Counted from the stretch's first letter, positions 8,671 to 18,775 are shown. The stretch: 64,000 bases of DNA from Bacteroidales bacterium (GCA_024402335.1 JAKSTZ010000003.1:62001-126000); one strand, 5' to 3'. Translations and numbers: made by a program. Notes: a model not told the origin generated them from the letters alone.

Positions 8671-10023
8671 ATGTATTTGAGAAGAAAAATAGATTCGTTT
8701 TTGCAGAATTGGAAAGAAAATCCAAACAGATTACCTTTGATAGTAAAGGGAGCTCGCCAGGTTGGAAAAACAGAGGCTATACTTCATTTTGCAGAAAAAA
8801 ATTATAAAAATATTGTCTATATTAATTTTGTGACGGACGATAAGTTTAAGCAAATTATACAAGAAGGTTATCAACCGACTTTTATTCTGAAGAATATGTC
8901 AAAGTTGGATCCATCTTTGCGTTTTGTTGAGCATCAAACGCTCATAATTTTTGACGAAATTCAGGATTTTCCAGAAATAGCGACTTCGTTAAAGTTCTTC
9001 AAAATAGATGGTCGTTTTGATGTGATTTGTAGTGGCTCGTTGTTAGGGATAAATTACCAAAGGATAGAAAGTAATAGTGTTGGTTATAAGGCTGATTATG
9101 AATTATTTTCTATGGATTTTGAGGAGTTTTTATGGGCTAAAGGATATACACAAGAACAAATTGATGATTTGTTGTTACATTTGATAGAAAAACGACCTTT
9201 TTCTTCGTTGGAAATGTCTGTTTTTCAAAGACATTTTATGGATTTTTGTTTGCTTGGTGGTATGCCAAAAGTTGTAGTGTCATTTATTGAGAATGAAACA
9301 TTTGAAAATGTGTTATCAATACAGAAACAATTAATTTTAGACTATCAAGAAGATGTTCGAAAATATGTGCAAGGATTGGAGCAGACTCGCATTTTGAATG
9401 TTTTTAGGCATGTACCAATTCAATTATCAAAAGAGAATAAAAAGTTTCAAATTTCAAAAGTTGCAAATGGTGCTCGTTTTAAGGATTATTGGGGTTGTGT
9501 TGAGTGGTTAAACGATGCGGGAATAATAAATATTTGTTATTGTATGGCTTTCCCTGAATTACCATTAAAAGGGAATTATGATTCTTCGAAGTATAAGTTA
9601 TATTTTCGTGATACTGGTTTATTAGTTGCATTTTTGGACGATGAAGCACAAGAAGACTTGCGTGTGAATAGTAATTGGGGTGTGTATAAAGGTGCGTTGT
9701 ATGAAAATATCGTTGGCGAAGCATTGGTAAAGGAAGGTTACGAGTTGTTTTATTATAAACGAGAAGATTCTACATTAGAAGAAGATTTTTTTGTTCGTAC
9801 AAAAAAATATCTTGTTCCTGTTGAGGTAAAGTCAAGAAATGGGAGGTCAAAATCCTTGCGTACATTGATAGAAAGTCCTAAATATCATGATATTCAGGTT
9901 GGTATAAAGTTGGTACATGGAAATGTGGGATTTGAAAATAATATTTTTACTATTCCATATTTTTGTACGTTTTTGTTGAAACGATTTATGAAATTTTTTG
10001 ATGAAATAATTTTAAATGAATAG
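8671..10023 (+). CDS. AAA_14/DUF4143 ATPase, copy 1
   Basis: A 450-residue ATPase of the AAA_14 plus DUF4143 type. Walker A is GARQVGKT (residues 27-34), Walker [10 protein letters not shown] (about 92-100), and a sensor strand ends CSGSLLGI. A winged-helix-like middle part follows ([18 protein letters not shown]). The C-terminal DUF4143 part has the nuclease-like pattern EEDFF...PVEVKS (about 370-395). The cellular role of the family is unknown. The start at 8671 (MYLRRK) matches the related copy at 43780; a frame open to 8548 only adds array A. It is closest to copy 5 by motif wording. A wzt gene follows 113 bp downstream on the same strand. Confidence 0.9.
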   Translation: MYLRRKIDSFLQNWKENPNRLPLIVKGARQVGKTEAILHFAEKNYKNIVYINFVTDDKFKQIIQEGYQPTFILKNMSKLDPSLRFVEHQTLIIFDEIQDFPEIATSLKFFKIDGRFDVICSGSLLGINYQRIESNSVGYKADYELFSMDFEEFLWAKGYTQEQIDDLLLHLIEKRPFSSLEMSVFQRHFMDFCLLGGMPKVVVSFIENETFENVLSIQKQLILDYQEDVRKYVQGLEQTRILNVFRHVPIQLSKENKKFQISKVANGARFKDYWGCVEWLNDAGIINICYCMAFPELPLKGNYDSSKYKLYFRDTGLLVAFLDDEAQEDLRVNSNWGVYKGALYENIVGEALVKEGYELFYYKREDSTLEEDFFVRTKKYLVPVEVKSRNGRSKSLRTLIESPKYHDIQVGIKLVHGNVGFENNIFTIPYFCTFLLKRFMKFFDEIILNE

Positions 10024-10043
10024 AATGGGGTGTTGTAAGAATA

Positions 10044-10064
10044 ATTGTCAATTGTCAATTGTCA
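10044..10064. repeat. Three tandem heptamers ATTGTCA
   Basis: Three units of ATTGTCA lie between the first AAA_14 gene and the wzt-like gene. This is the reverse orientation of the heptamer at 8471-8526. Confidence 0.85.
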
Positions 10065-10097
10065 TTTGTTTATTATTTCATATTTTTACGCAATAAT

Positions 10098-10105
10098 TAT
10101 GTTTG
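10098..10105 (+). promoter_or_regulatory. -7 box of the wzt-like gene (TATGTTTG)
   Basis: TATGTTTG fits TAnnTTTG and lies 32 bp before the proposed TTG start at 10137. No clear -33 element is seen at the standard distance. Confidence 0.5.
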
Positions 10106-10136
10106 CAATAAAAGCAAACAGTAAACAGAAATACTC

Positions 10137-11393
10137 TTGTCTGACGTTGCGATTAAAATAGAAAATGTAGGAAAGCAATACCGTTTAGGTCTTGTTACTA
10201 CAGGTACGTTGTCCCACGATTTGAATCGTTGGTGGCGGACAGCTATTTTGCGTCAGGAAGATCCATATTTAAAGATAGGCGAGACGAATGACCGCACAAC
10301 AAAAGGTTCTTCGGACTATGTGTGGGCATTACGCGACATTAATATGGAGATAAAGAAAGGCGATGTTGTTGGCATAATTGGAAAAAACGGTGCTGGCAAA
10401 TCTACATTACTCAAATTATTATCGCGTGTAACTACGCCTACTACTGGAACCATAAAAGCCCATGGCCGAATAGGTTCTTTGTTGGAAGTGGGGACCGGTT
10501 TCCATCCGGAAATGACTGGTCGTGAAAATATTTATATGAACGGTGCCATTTTGGGTATGAGCAAACAAGAAATTACCCGCAAGTTTGATGAAATAGTAGA
10601 TTTTTCCGGTTGTGAACGCTATATCGATACTCCGGTAAAACGTTATTCCTCGGGAATGATGGTACGATTAGGCTTTGCTGTTGCTGCCCATCTCGATCCG
10701 GAAATCCTTATCGTAGATGAGGTTTTAGCTGTTGGTGATGCCGAATTTCAAAAGAAAGCCATAGGCAAAATGCAAGACGTAAGCAAAGGAGAAGGAAGAA
10801 CCGTACTGTTTGTGAGTCATAATATGGCGAGTGTGAAGAGTTTATGTCAATCTGGTGTGGTAATGCATAATGGCTCAATTGTTTATTCTGGCAATATAAA
10901 AGATTCGGTTGATTATTATGTGGGTTCAACTTATTCAAATTCCAGTAATTTTTATTTTGAAAATTCAGTAGATTTTATTGGAAATGATAAGATAAAATTG
11001 AAAGCGTTGGAATTCTTGCCTATGGAAGGACATGTAATAACAGAAACTTCAGGAATCAAGATCTATTTAGAATTTTATAATTATAATTCGGATATACAGT
11101 TAGATTTTTCATATAATATATCAACTATTGATGATATAATTATTTTTTCAGATGGAGTAGATATAGCTAACAATGATACTATAAGGGAAGGATTATATTC
11201 CTGCTGTTTGATAGTTCCTAATAATTCATTAAGAAAAGGGAAGTATAAGTTTGAATTCTGGTTTGGCAAAAATCATAAGTATTTGTTGTTGAGAGAAAAA
11301 GACTTTGTCTTTTCTGTAGAAGACGCTTTTGAGGATAGTTCTCCTGCGCTAATAAAAACAAAGCTGCAATTTAATTGTGTATTTTTGAAATAG
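10137..11393 (+). CDS. wzt: Wzt-type polysaccharide export ABC transporter ATPase
   Basis: ATP-binding subunit that drives export of O-antigen or similar glycan across the inner membrane. Walker A IIGKNGAGKST is near residue 83, the signature YSSGM near 170 and Walker B ILIVDEVLAVGD near 190. The C-terminal 170 residues form the extra beta-rich Wzt domain that reads the glycan end. The start is a TTG: an in-frame stop at 10122 and the absence of any ATG leave it as the only normal start, and MSDVAIKIENV is the usual Wzt beginning. No Wzm permease gene occurs in the window, although Wzm normally lies directly upstream. The gene opens the sugar operon that continues to 14586. Confidence 0.9.
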   Translation: MSDVAIKIENVGKQYRLGLVTTGTLSHDLNRWWRTAILRQEDPYLKIGETNDRTTKGSSDYVWALRDINMEIKKGDVVGIIGKNGAGKSTLLKLLSRVTTPTTGTIKAHGRIGSLLEVGTGFHPEMTGRENIYMNGAILGMSKQEITRKFDEIVDFSGCERYIDTPVKRYSSGMMVRLGFAVAAHLDPEILIVDEVLAVGDAEFQKKAIGKMQDVSKGEGRTVLFVSHNMASVKSLCQSGVVMHNGSIVYSGNIKDSVDYYVGSTYSNSSNFYFENSVDFIGNDKIKLKALEFLPMEGHVITETSGIKIYLEFYNYNSDIQLDFSYNISTIDDIIIFSDGVDIANNDTIREGLYSCCLIVPNNSLRKGKYKFEFWFGKNHKYLLLREKDFVFSVEDAFEDSSPALIKTKLQFNCVFLK

Positions 11394-11403
11394 TTTTTCC
11401 TGT

Positions 11404-11802
11404 ATGATCTTTGATGCTAAAATAATTGATTTGCCAAAAATATTGGATAAACGTGGAAATTTATCTTTTATAGAAGAGGAAAATCATGTCCCGTTTAAAA
11501 TTGAACGTTCTTTTTGGATCTATGATGTTCCAGGGGGAGAATCTCGTGGTGGACATGCGTATAAAACTTCTGAGGAATTTATTGTTGCGCTTTCTGGTAG
11601 TTTTGATGTTGTGTTGGATGATGGAAAAGAGAAAAAGACTTTTCATTTAAATCGTTCGTACTATGGTTTGTATGTACCGAAAATGATATGGAGAGAAATG
11701 AATAATTTTTCTACTAATTCTTTGGCGTTAGTATTATCTTCAACTATGTATGATGAAGGTGATTATATACGTGATTATAATATTTTTAGATCTTATAAAT
11801 AG
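11404..11802 (+). CDS. FdtA/WxcM-like sugar ketoisomerase paralogue, divergent motif
   Basis: A 132-residue single-domain cupin of the FdtA/QdtA/WxcM family, which converts dTDP-4-keto-6-deoxyglucose to the 3-keto sugar. The family loop reads GGESRGGHAYK here (residues 44-54): the second His of the usual HAH pair is Tyr53. In characterised FdtA both His residues belong to the active site (recalled family knowledge), so this copy may be altered in activity or stereochemistry. It is directly followed, with no gap, by a second paralogue that keeps HAH. The two probably arose by tandem duplication; they share LDDGK, LNR and EGDYIR(D/N)Y. Confidence 0.8.
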   Translation: MIFDAKIIDLPKILDKRGNLSFIEEENHVPFKIERSFWIYDVPGGESRGGHAYKTSEEFIVALSGSFDVVLDDGKEKKTFHLNRSYYGLYVPKMIWREMNNFSTNSLALVLSSTMYDEGDYIRDYNIFRSYK

Positions 11803-12225
11803 GTGAAGGATTTAAAAGAAATAAGTGTTTATGATTGTTCTATTGTAGAGTTGTCACGAATAAAGGATCGACGTGGCAATATTACACCTGTAGAGAATTT
11901 TGCAAATATACCTTTTGGTATAAAAAGGATTTTTTACTTATATGATATACCAGGAGGAGAATCTCGTGGTGCTCATGCTCATAAAAATTGCCACCAATTT
12001 TTGATTGCTGCAAGTGGTTGTTTTGAGGTTGTTTTAGATGATGGTAAAAATAAAAGAACAATTACATTAAATCGTCCTTTTTATGGTCTCCATATTCCTC
12101 CAGGTATATGGGCTGCGGAACAAGGGTTTTCTTCGGGAACGGTGTGCTTGGTTTTAGCGTCTGAAAAATATGATGAAGGTGATTATATACGAAATTATAG
12201 TGAATTCTTAAATTATAAGATATGA
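11803..12225 (+). CDS. fdtA: FdtA-like dTDP-4-keto-6-deoxyhexose 3,4-ketoisomerase
   Basis: A 140-residue cupin with the complete family loop GGESRGAHAHK; the catalytic-type His residues are 58 and 60. It should make dTDP-3-keto-6-deoxyhexose, the substrate of the PLP aminotransferase encoded two genes later. The start is GTG at 11803, immediately after the TAG of the preceding paralogue, so translation is probably coupled. The product could lead to Fuc3NAc or Qui3NAc; short FdtA and QdtA enzymes differ in few residues and I cannot choose. The dTDP-glucose pathway genes rmlA and rmlB are not in the window and must lie elsewhere. Confidence 0.85.
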   Translation: MKDLKEISVYDCSIVELSRIKDRRGNITPVENFANIPFGIKRIFYLYDIPGGESRGAHAHKNCHQFLIAASGCFEVVLDDGKNKRTITLNRPFYGLHIPPGIWAAEQGFSSGTVCLVLASEKYDEGDYIRNYSEFLNYKI

Positions 12226-12677
12226 TACATCCTTTGTCTGATTGTCAAACTAAAATTCCAGAGTCAACAAATATCTGGCAGTTTTGTGTTGTTTTACCTC
12301 AAGCAAGATTGGGGGAGAATAGCAATATTTGTAGTCATTGTTTTATAGAGAACGATGTTGTTATTGGTAATAATGTGACCATAAAGTGTGGTGTGCAATT
12401 ATGGGATGGATTAAGAGTCGAGGATAATGTTTTTATCGGTCCAAATGTGTCATTTACTAATGATAAATATCCGCGTTCAAAACAATATCCTGAGTTCTAT
12501 GAAAAAACAATTATACGAAAAGGAGCCTCTATTGGGGCCGGATCGGTTATTGTTTGTGGAGTGGAAATTGGTGAAATGGCAATGGTTGGGTCTGGAAGTG
12601 TGGTAACAAAAAGTATTCCTGCTGGTGAATTATGGTGTGGAAATCCTGCAAAATTTGTTAGAAAAATAGAAAAATGA
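12222..12677 (+). CDS. Left-handed beta-helix N-acetyltransferase (FdtC/QdtC-like)
   Basis: A 151-residue protein built of hexapeptide repeats ([45 protein letters not shown]), the trimeric beta-helix fold of sugar O- and N-acetyltransferases, ending with the usual GNPAK. In this position, between ketoisomerases and aminotransferase, the likely reaction is acetyl-CoA-dependent N-acetylation of the dTDP-3-amino-3,6-dideoxyhexose. It overlaps the upstream gene by 4 bp (ATGA) and the downstream aminotransferase gene by 4 bp. The loop with NDKYPRSKQ matches the WbbJ/FdtC type. Confidence 0.85.
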   Translation: MIHPLSDCQTKIPESTNIWQFCVVLPQARLGENSNICSHCFIENDVVIGNNVTIKCGVQLWDGLRVEDNVFIGPNVSFTNDKYPRSKQYPEFYEKTIIRKGASIGAGSVIVCGVEIGEMAMVGSGSVVTKSIPAGELWCGNPAKFVRKIEK

Positions 12678-13777
12678 TAAAATTTCTTGATTTACAGAAA
12701 ATAACAGAAACATATAGTGATGAAATACACGAAGCAGTGTCTCGTGTAATAGATTCTGGTTGGTATTTACAAGGTCAAGAAAATGCAAACTTCGAGACAG
12801 AGTATGCTCAATATATTGGGACTTCACATTGTGTAGGGGTAGCAAATGGTTTGGATGCCCTTATTTTGATATTTCGTGCCTATATAGAAATGGGTGTTTT
12901 ACAAAAAGGAGACGAGGTGCTCGTTCCTGCTAATACCTATATCGCGTCTATATTGGCTGTTACGGAAAATGGGTTGAAACCTATATTAATAGAGCCGAAT
13001 ATTGAGACCTATCAGATAGATGATACGTTATTAGAACAGTATATTACGCCAAAAACGAAGGCCATATTAATTGTTCATTTGTATGGGCAATGTGCATATA
13101 CAGAACATATAGGAGAAATTTGTACAAAGTATAAATTGAGGCTGATAGAAGATAATGCTCAGGCGCATGGTTGTTTGTATAATGGCAAACGAACAGGGTC
13201 GTTAGGGGATGCTGCTGGACATAGTTTCTATCCAGGTAAAAATCTTGGTGCATTAGGTGATGGAGGAGCAGTAACTACCAATGATACAGAGTTGGCAAAA
13301 ATAATACGGTCGTTGGCAAACTATGGTTCATCAAAAAAATATGTGTTTGATTATTGTGGACGTAATAGTCGTTTAGATGAAATTCAGGCTGCGGTATTGT
13401 CTGTAAAATTACGTCATTTAGATCAGGATAATGAAGCAAGGAAGCAAGTCGCTAAATTGTATCTTGATGGTATAAAAAATACTTCGATTACTCTTCCTAA
13501 AGTTAAAGATTGGAATGCCCATGTGTTCCATCTATTTCCTATTCGTTGTAAGAATAGGGATAAATTACAACAATATTTAACAGATAATGGTGTACAAACG
13601 TTAATACACTATCCTATACCTCCTCATAAGCAACAATGCTATGTTGAATGGAATATGCTGTCATATCCTATTACAGAATTAATTCATAGAGAAGAATTGA
13701 GTCTGCCTATAAGTCAAATAATGTCTATCTGTTCTGTTGAGTTAGTTGTAAATTTAATTAATCAGTATCAACTATGA
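12674..13777 (+). CDS. fdtB: DegT/DnrJ/EryC1/StrS sugar aminotransferase (FdtB/QdtB-like)
   Basis: A 367-residue PLP-dependent aminotransferase. It would transfer an amino group, usually from glutamate, to C3 of the dTDP-3-keto sugar made by the ketoisomerase. The family landmarks are in order: [21 protein letters not shown] with the PLP lysine at K189, DNAQAHG near residue 160, and GVANGLDAL near 55. Length is normal. The overlaps on both sides (4 bp each) place it in one translation-coupled operon with the ketoisomerases, the acetyltransferase and the next glycosyltransferase. FdtB versus QdtB cannot be told apart here. Confidence 0.88.
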   Translation: MIKFLDLQKITETYSDEIHEAVSRVIDSGWYLQGQENANFETEYAQYIGTSHCVGVANGLDALILIFRAYIEMGVLQKGDEVLVPANTYIASILAVTENGLKPILIEPNIETYQIDDTLLEQYITPKTKAILIVHLYGQCAYTEHIGEICTKYKLRLIEDNAQAHGCLYNGKRTGSLGDAAGHSFYPGKNLGALGDGGAVTTNDTELAKIIRSLANYGSSKKYVFDYCGRNSRLDEIQAAVLSVKLRHLDQDNEARKQVAKLYLDGIKNTSITLPKVKDWNAHVFHLFPIRCKNRDKLQQYLTDNGVQTLIHYPIPPHKQQCYVEWNMLSYPITELIHREELSLPISQIMSICSVELVVNLINQYQL

Positions 13778-14586
13778 AAACGTTGACAATAGTGATGCCG
13801 GCGTTTAATGCGGGTAAGTATATAGGAGAAGCAATCCAAAGTATCATACAACAGTCTTTTAAAGATTGGACTTTAATAGTGGTTGATGATTGTTCATCGG
13901 ATAATACTGTTGAAGTAGTTGAAAAATTGATATTATGTGACGAAAGGATTTCTCTATTAAAACTAAAAGAAAATAGTGGTGCTGCCAAATATCCTCGTTT
14001 AAAAGCCTTGGAATTAGCAACATCGGAATGGATAGCTTTTGTTGATGCAGATGATGTGTTGGATGAGCAATATTTTGAAAAATTATTTGTAAGACAATTG
14101 GAAACATCTGCTGATATAGTGTTGGCTAAGATGTTCCTTGTTTCTGAAGATTTAAAAGTTTTGGAGAAAACTATTCCTACAGATAAATTCAATATGAATA
14201 CGATTTTTTCTGGTGAACAGGCATGTCGGTTAACCTTGATGGATTGGGAAATTGGTGCGTCAGGAATATTTCATCAGAGGTTATCTAAAATATTTTTTCA
14301 AAATGCAACTATTTATATGAATGCAGATGAGTTAGATACTCGTCGTTTGTTCTTTGCGGCAAAAACAATTGCGTTTGCACAAACTAAATATCTGTATCGC
14401 ATGCACAGTGATTCAATAACTCATACACTGTCATTAAAATCATTTGATAAAATAATATCTGTTCGTGATATTATACAATTTGTAAAAGCAGCTTATCCTA
14501 AGGATGTATTATTACTTAATCAAGTAAAAGAGTATTATAAACCAATGTTACGATGGGCAGAGAATCAACTTTGGTTTATGAAATAA
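13774..14586 (+). CDS. Family 2 glycosyltransferase
   Basis: A 270-residue GT-A fold enzyme: [17 protein letters not shown] at the start, [10 protein letters not shown] for nucleotide binding, and [10 protein letters not shown] as the metal-binding DxD-type motif near residue 92. It transfers one sugar from a nucleotide sugar to a lipid-linked or growing glycan at the inner membrane's cytosolic face. It overlaps the aminotransferase gene by 4 bp, so it may add the dTDP-3-acetamido sugar made by the upstream genes; that is inference from position. A 212-bp AT-rich gap with no recognisable element follows. Confidence 0.88.
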   Translation: MKTLTIVMPAFNAGKYIGEAIQSIIQQSFKDWTLIVVDDCSSDNTVEVVEKLILCDERISLLKLKENSGAAKYPRLKALELATSEWIAFVDADDVLDEQYFEKLFVRQLETSADIVLAKMFLVSEDLKVLEKTIPTDKFNMNTIFSGEQACRLTLMDWEIGASGIFHQRLSKIFFQNATIYMNADELDTRRLFFAAKTIAFAQTKYLYRMHSDSITHTLSLKSFDKIISVRDIIQFVKAAYPKDVLLLNQVKEYYKPMLRWAENQLWFMK

Positions 14587-14798
14587 CAAAAAAAAATAAT
14601 TTGGAAGGATTTAATAATTGTCCAAAATAATATAAAGTCAACTTTTTGTTTGATGAATAAAAATGGTTGTGTTAGTGGATTGAGATATTTTTATTTTGTT
14701 ATTATAAATGTTTTTCCTATTTTAATAAAAGCAATGCATGATTTCTGTTTATGTCGCTTGAAAAAGTATTGTGTTAAAGTATAGCAAAGTGATTAAAA

Positions 14799-17700
14799 AT
14801 GAAGGAGTATGTTAATTGTACAATATTATGTATTTTGGGCTTTATAAGTTCATATTGTTCATTCTCTCAAAATATTTCTGATCCAACAAAAGTAAATGGA
14901 GTTTCTGCATGGTGGTGTGCGGATTCAATAAAGCAAGAGAATGGCTCGTTAGTTTTTGGGTGGCAAAGTTTAACAGAAGAACCAATGGTTCTTTCTCAAT
15001 TGTTGGATGAAAATGCACCACGACTATTTAAAAATGAAGAAAATTTGGGTTTTCATAATGTGTTACGATTTGATGGGAATGATTTCTTGTCTGGTGGTGA
15101 TATTTTAAATGTAGGCAATGGTGGACAAACTGCATTTGTTGTTGGCATGTCAAAAAATAAAATGGGAACATTTTGGGCAAAATCAACCGCTGGAAGTGGA
15201 AAATATAGATACAGCTTATTGTATGAAAATAATTTGAGAGTAATTTGTTTTACAGGTCAATGGTTTTTAATAAATGTTAACAACAATATAGAAAAATATG
15301 ATTTACTATCAACTAAATTTGATCTAAAAAATGCTGATTTACAGCTATTTCAAGATAAAAATGGGTTGTATACAACAAACATTGATGTTTATTCAAAATT
15401 TAATTCTAGATATGATTTTTTAATTGGTGCGTATAATAATGGAGAAGGTTCAATTCCTCCTAATTCTTCATATTATCTCAACGGTGATATCGCTGAAATA
15501 ATTTTCTACGATCGTCCTCTTTCCAATTTAGAACGCCAATCGGTAGAGAACTATCTTCGTTCGAAATATTTCCCAGGAACGGAACGCGAGCAGTTTTCGC
15601 TTGGAGATGATACGGTTGTTTCGTATGGTTTTAAACCTATTGCTTTAACTGTTCCTGATAGGAGTTATTTTCAAACTATAACATGGAGTACAGGGGAAAC
15701 TTCACAATCTATACAAGTGAATAAACCTGGTGAATATAGTGTGTTTGTTACGGATGATTGGGGATATGAGTATGTTGATACTATACAAATTGTTTTCCCT
15801 GAAATCAACCAGATTTCAAACCAAATTCTCTGTCTTGGTGATACATTGAAATGGGATTGTGGACTTGCTGGTGATTATACGTATGTCTGGAGTACGGGGG
15901 AAACGTCACAAGCAATTTCGATAACTAAAGCAGGTACGTATTCGGTTACGGTAACGGATAATGCAGGATATTCTATTACGTCGAAACCGATTACGATTAC
16001 GGTCGATTCGTTCCCGAAAGTTGCAACTCTTGGTCCTGATACATTGTTGTGTAAGGGAAATATTATTCAGTTACAACAAGGTGCAGAGCATGCAAAATCC
16101 TACGAATGGTTCAATGGGGAATATACTCCATATTGTGTGGTAGATGCTCCAGGAAAGTATTCGGTGGAGGTAATGGATAGTAATAACTGTGTCGCACGCG
16201 ATACCATGGTCGTTGCGGTACATGGCGTTGCACCTATCGTGAACTTTGTCGCCGAGAAGCTGTGCGAAGGAAACATAACGCAAATCCTTCAAAATTCTCA
16301 TACTACCGATAACACTGAAATAGTGGAACATGTATGGATTATGGATGCCGATACCTTGGTTGGCGATGTGGTAAGTCACCAATTTCCTTCGTGGGGAGCG
16401 TTTCCTATACAAATACGTGCGACAAACGAGGAAGGATGCGTGGGCGTGTTGTTCGATACTATCCATATTCACCCAACGCCAGTCGCTTCGTTTTCTCCAC
16501 TAATTGCCTGCCAATATACCGAACGTGAAATTACTTCTACCTCAAAGATAGCCGATGGCGAAATTACTACCTATAGTTGGGAGGTGGATGGTAATTCTTT
16601 TTCCGAAAAATCTGTACAGGTTTTGTCTGATGAGATTCGTATGATACCTGCAAAATTAACGATTACGTCCGATCAAGGTTGTACGGCAACAAAAAAAGAT
16701 GAAATACAGGTGGTTCCGTCAACAAAAATCACCTTAGTCCATAAGGATGTATGCGTCGGTGATACGGTTTTGTTTTTCGATGCTACCGATTATCCTGTGT
16801 ATAATGCAATGCAAGATGCTTATTGGTTGTTAGACCATACACAAAAAAGAAGTTATTCGCTATTATTGCCATACATTACTACCGATACCACTATGCATAT
16901 AGTGGAGTTATATGCAAAGACATTTAATGGCTGTATGAATATTGGTCGCGATACCTTACGTCCGTATGCTATTCCGGAACCACGTATGGATACTTTGTAC
17001 ACGTGTGTTGGTTCTGAGATTATTTTGAAGAATAGTGGTGTAAGTCGTGACAATATTGCTTCGTATGTGTGGAATATAGTCGATTCGCTTACGTTTACCG
17101 AAGAAAAGCCTTCGTTTGTGTTACAACGTTCAGGTCTGTTTCCGGTTTCATTACAAGTGACAACAGAAGCAGGTTGTCAGGCAGCAACGACGTCGGCTAT
17201 AGTTATCGATGCCCAACCACAGGCAGATTTCACATTCTTCCCGAAAAAAGGAGCAGAACCATTGTTCGTGAACTTTACAAACGAGTCGAAACATGCTGTT
17301 GCCTATACGTGGACATTCGAGCAAAAAGAGGTGGAAACAATCGAAGATCCAAGTTATTTATTTACCGACAAGGAAACATCGTATGCTAAATTAGTGGCAC
17401 ATTCTGTTCATGATTGTCGTGATTCTATAACCAAACGTATTCCGTTAACATTGGCTGATGAACAATTGCAGATAACCGATGTGCGTACCACTATAGATGC
17501 AAATGGATTTGTGAGCTATGCGGTACAAATATTAAATAGCGGCAATGTAGCGACAAGCAATATAGAATTATTGTTGTCAACTCCAGATATTGCTTCATTG
17601 GCGGAGAGTTGGAATGGCACGTTGGAGCCGGGAACAGTCTTGGATTATGTGTTTGCAGCAAAGACAAAATCAATAAACGGCACGTTGCCAAAATATGTAT

Positions 17701-18032
17701 GCGTAACGGCAGAAATAGTTTCTCCAGAAGAATACAAGGTATATTTCAGTGACAATTTCTGTATGGATCAAACCAACGAATTTAGTGTGTATTATGTTGC
17801 ACCAAATCCGGTAGATAAAGAAGCAACGGTTGCTTTCAACACCAAACGGAAAGGTACGGTAACAGTTTCCTGCATAGACGAAAACGGAAAGGTTCGTGTT
17901 AAACGTGAATGGGAGAATATAGAAGCAGGATTTCATACCATTCAGATTGATACCATGGAATTGCCATCAGGACGATATGTGTTGGTGATAGCACAAGATA
18001 ATCAGAAACAACAGATACCATTCGTAAAATAA
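14799..18032 (+). CDS. Large T9SS-secreted surface protein with LamG-like and PKD/Ig-like domains
   Basis: A 1077-residue secreted protein. In order: a signal peptide (about 1-24), a concanavalin/LamG-like lectin fold (about 30-255, with VLRFDGNDF and the closing AEIIFYDRPLSNLERQ), two Ig-like repeats sharing WSTGETSQ and GEYSV/GTYSV, several PKD-like domains to about residue 890, a CARDB-like segment, and a type A T9SS sorting domain (about 1005-1077, with YVAPNPV and LPSGRYVL). It would be exported by T9SS and anchored or released at the surface. Codon use changes near base 15490: the lectin part is visibly more AT-rich than the rest. Similar proteins are adhesins; the ligand is unknown. 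Confidence 0.85.
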   Translation: MKEYVNCTILCILGFISSYCSFSQNISDPTKVNGVSAWWCADSIKQENGSLVFGWQSLTEEPMVLSQLLDENAPRLFKNEENLGFHNVLRFDGNDFLSGGDILNVGNGGQTAFVVGMSKNKMGTFWAKSTAGSGKYRYSLLYENNLRVICFTGQWFLINVNNNIEKYDLLSTKFDLKNADLQLFQDKNGLYTTNIDVYSKFNSRYDFLIGAYNNGEGSIPPNSSYYLNGDIAEIIFYDRPLSNLERQSVENYLRSKYFPGTEREQFSLGDDTVVSYGFKPIALTVPDRSYFQTITWSTGETSQSIQVNKPGEYSVFVTDDWGYEYVDTIQIVFPEINQISNQILCLGDTLKWDCGLAGDYTYVWSTGETSQAISITKAGTYSVTVTDNAGYSITSKPITITVDSFPKVATLGPDTLLCKGNIIQLQQGAEHAKSYEWFNGEYTPYCVVDAPGKYSVEVMDSNNCVARDTMVVAVHGVAPIVNFVAEKLCEGNITQILQNSHTTDNTEIVEHVWIMDADTLVGDVVSHQFPSWGAFPIQIRATNEEGCVGVLFDTIHIHPTPVASFSPLIACQYTEREITSTSKIADGEITTYSWEVDGNSFSEKSVQVLSDEIRMIPAKLTITSDQGCTATKKDEIQVVPSTKITLVHKDVCVGDTVLFFDATDYPVYNAMQDAYWLLDHTQKRSYSLLLPYITTDTTMHIVELYAKTFNGCMNIGRDTLRPYAIPEPRMDTLYTCVGSEIILKNSGVSRDNIASYVWNIVDSLTFTEEKPSFVLQRSGLFPVSLQVTTEAGCQAATTSAIVIDAQPQADFTFFPKKGAEPLFVNFTNESKHAVAYTWTFEQKEVETIEDPSYLFTDKETSYAKLVAHSVHDCRDSITKRIPLTLADEQLQITDVRTTIDANGFVSYAVQILNSGNVATSNIELLLSTPDIASLAESWNGTLEPGTVLDYVFAAKTKSINGTLPKYVCVTAEIVSPEEYKVYFSDNFCMDQTNEFSVYYVAPNPVDKEATVAFNTKRKGTVTVSCIDENGKVRVKREWENIEAGFHTIQIDTMELPSGRYVLVIAQDNQKQQIPFVK

Positions 18033-18050
18033 TTGACAATTATTTTAGGA

Positions 18051-18614
18051 AATGATATACATCTTGGCTGTATATTTTATTACACATTTGTTCGTTAGAA
18101 TTTTGGTATATGTTCTTGTTCTTTCTTGCTGCAGGTCAAGAAAGAACCAAAGAACCCCGCCGAACACCTGCTTCGCTAAAAATCACCTTCGGACGGCTAA
18201 AAAAGACTATGAGTTGCTCCGTAAACTCCGCAACAATCGTCTTTTTCTTTACGCCGACCTACGGTGATTTTCTTAACGCGCGCAGCTGAATCGGTTTTGT
18301 CGTTTTTACATAGATGATAGCCCGAAAATATAAGACATTGTATTTCGCATAGAAAAACATAAAAAAGGAATACCTTTCTCGACTTCACGAATGAGCGTTA
18401 AGAAAAACGATGGAATGAAGCGTAAAAAAGGATTTGATGCCTCCGGCAATGCCATTGTGAAATCTAACCACGCGGCATTCCAAATCCTTTAGCGGAATGC
18501 AGTCGTTTTTTAGCGAAGGCGTGGGTCGATGGCGCTCTTTTGGTTACTTTTCTTTCGCTATAGAAAGAAAAGTAACATGACTTCACTTTTTCCATTGCCA
18601 ACTAGTATATCATT
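18051..18614. mobile_element. MITE-like element, copy 1 (long form, reverse orientation)
   Basis: 564 bp bounded by inverted ends: ATGATATACATCTTGGC at 18052 and TGCCAACTAGTATATCAT ending at 18613. The right part repeats, in reverse, the core of copies 2 and 3 (23296-23678 and 60419-60801), including a strong hairpin at about 18543-18575 (GTTACTTTTCTTTC and its complement). The left 350 bp or so is specific to this copy. No transposase is encoded. Short reading frames across it have no support. Confidence 0.75.
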
Positions 18615-18720
18615 CCCTTATTTTAATGGTTATAGTTCAATGATGAATGACTAGTATTGTTGGGATGGGTTGGTTAATTGACAATGGATAATTGATAATT
18701 ATTTTGAATGATAAATGTCA

Positions 18721-18741
18721 GGGCGGGGTTCTACTCCGCCC
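18721..18741. repeat. Dispersed GC-rich hairpin element, copy a
   Basis: GGGCGGGG and CTCCGCCC pair around a 5-base loop, followed by a T run and then by CAAAACAAACATATATCAA, which leads straight into array B. The same hairpin plus tail lies at 20237 and 21723, and the hairpin alone at 45229 (inverted) and 56855. Confidence 0.85.
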
Positions 18742-18775
18742 TTTTTTCAAAAATTTTCAAAACAAACATATATCA

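Noticed and set aside
18052..18267. 71-codon frame in MITE copy 1
   Set aside because: Not conserved in the other copies of the element.
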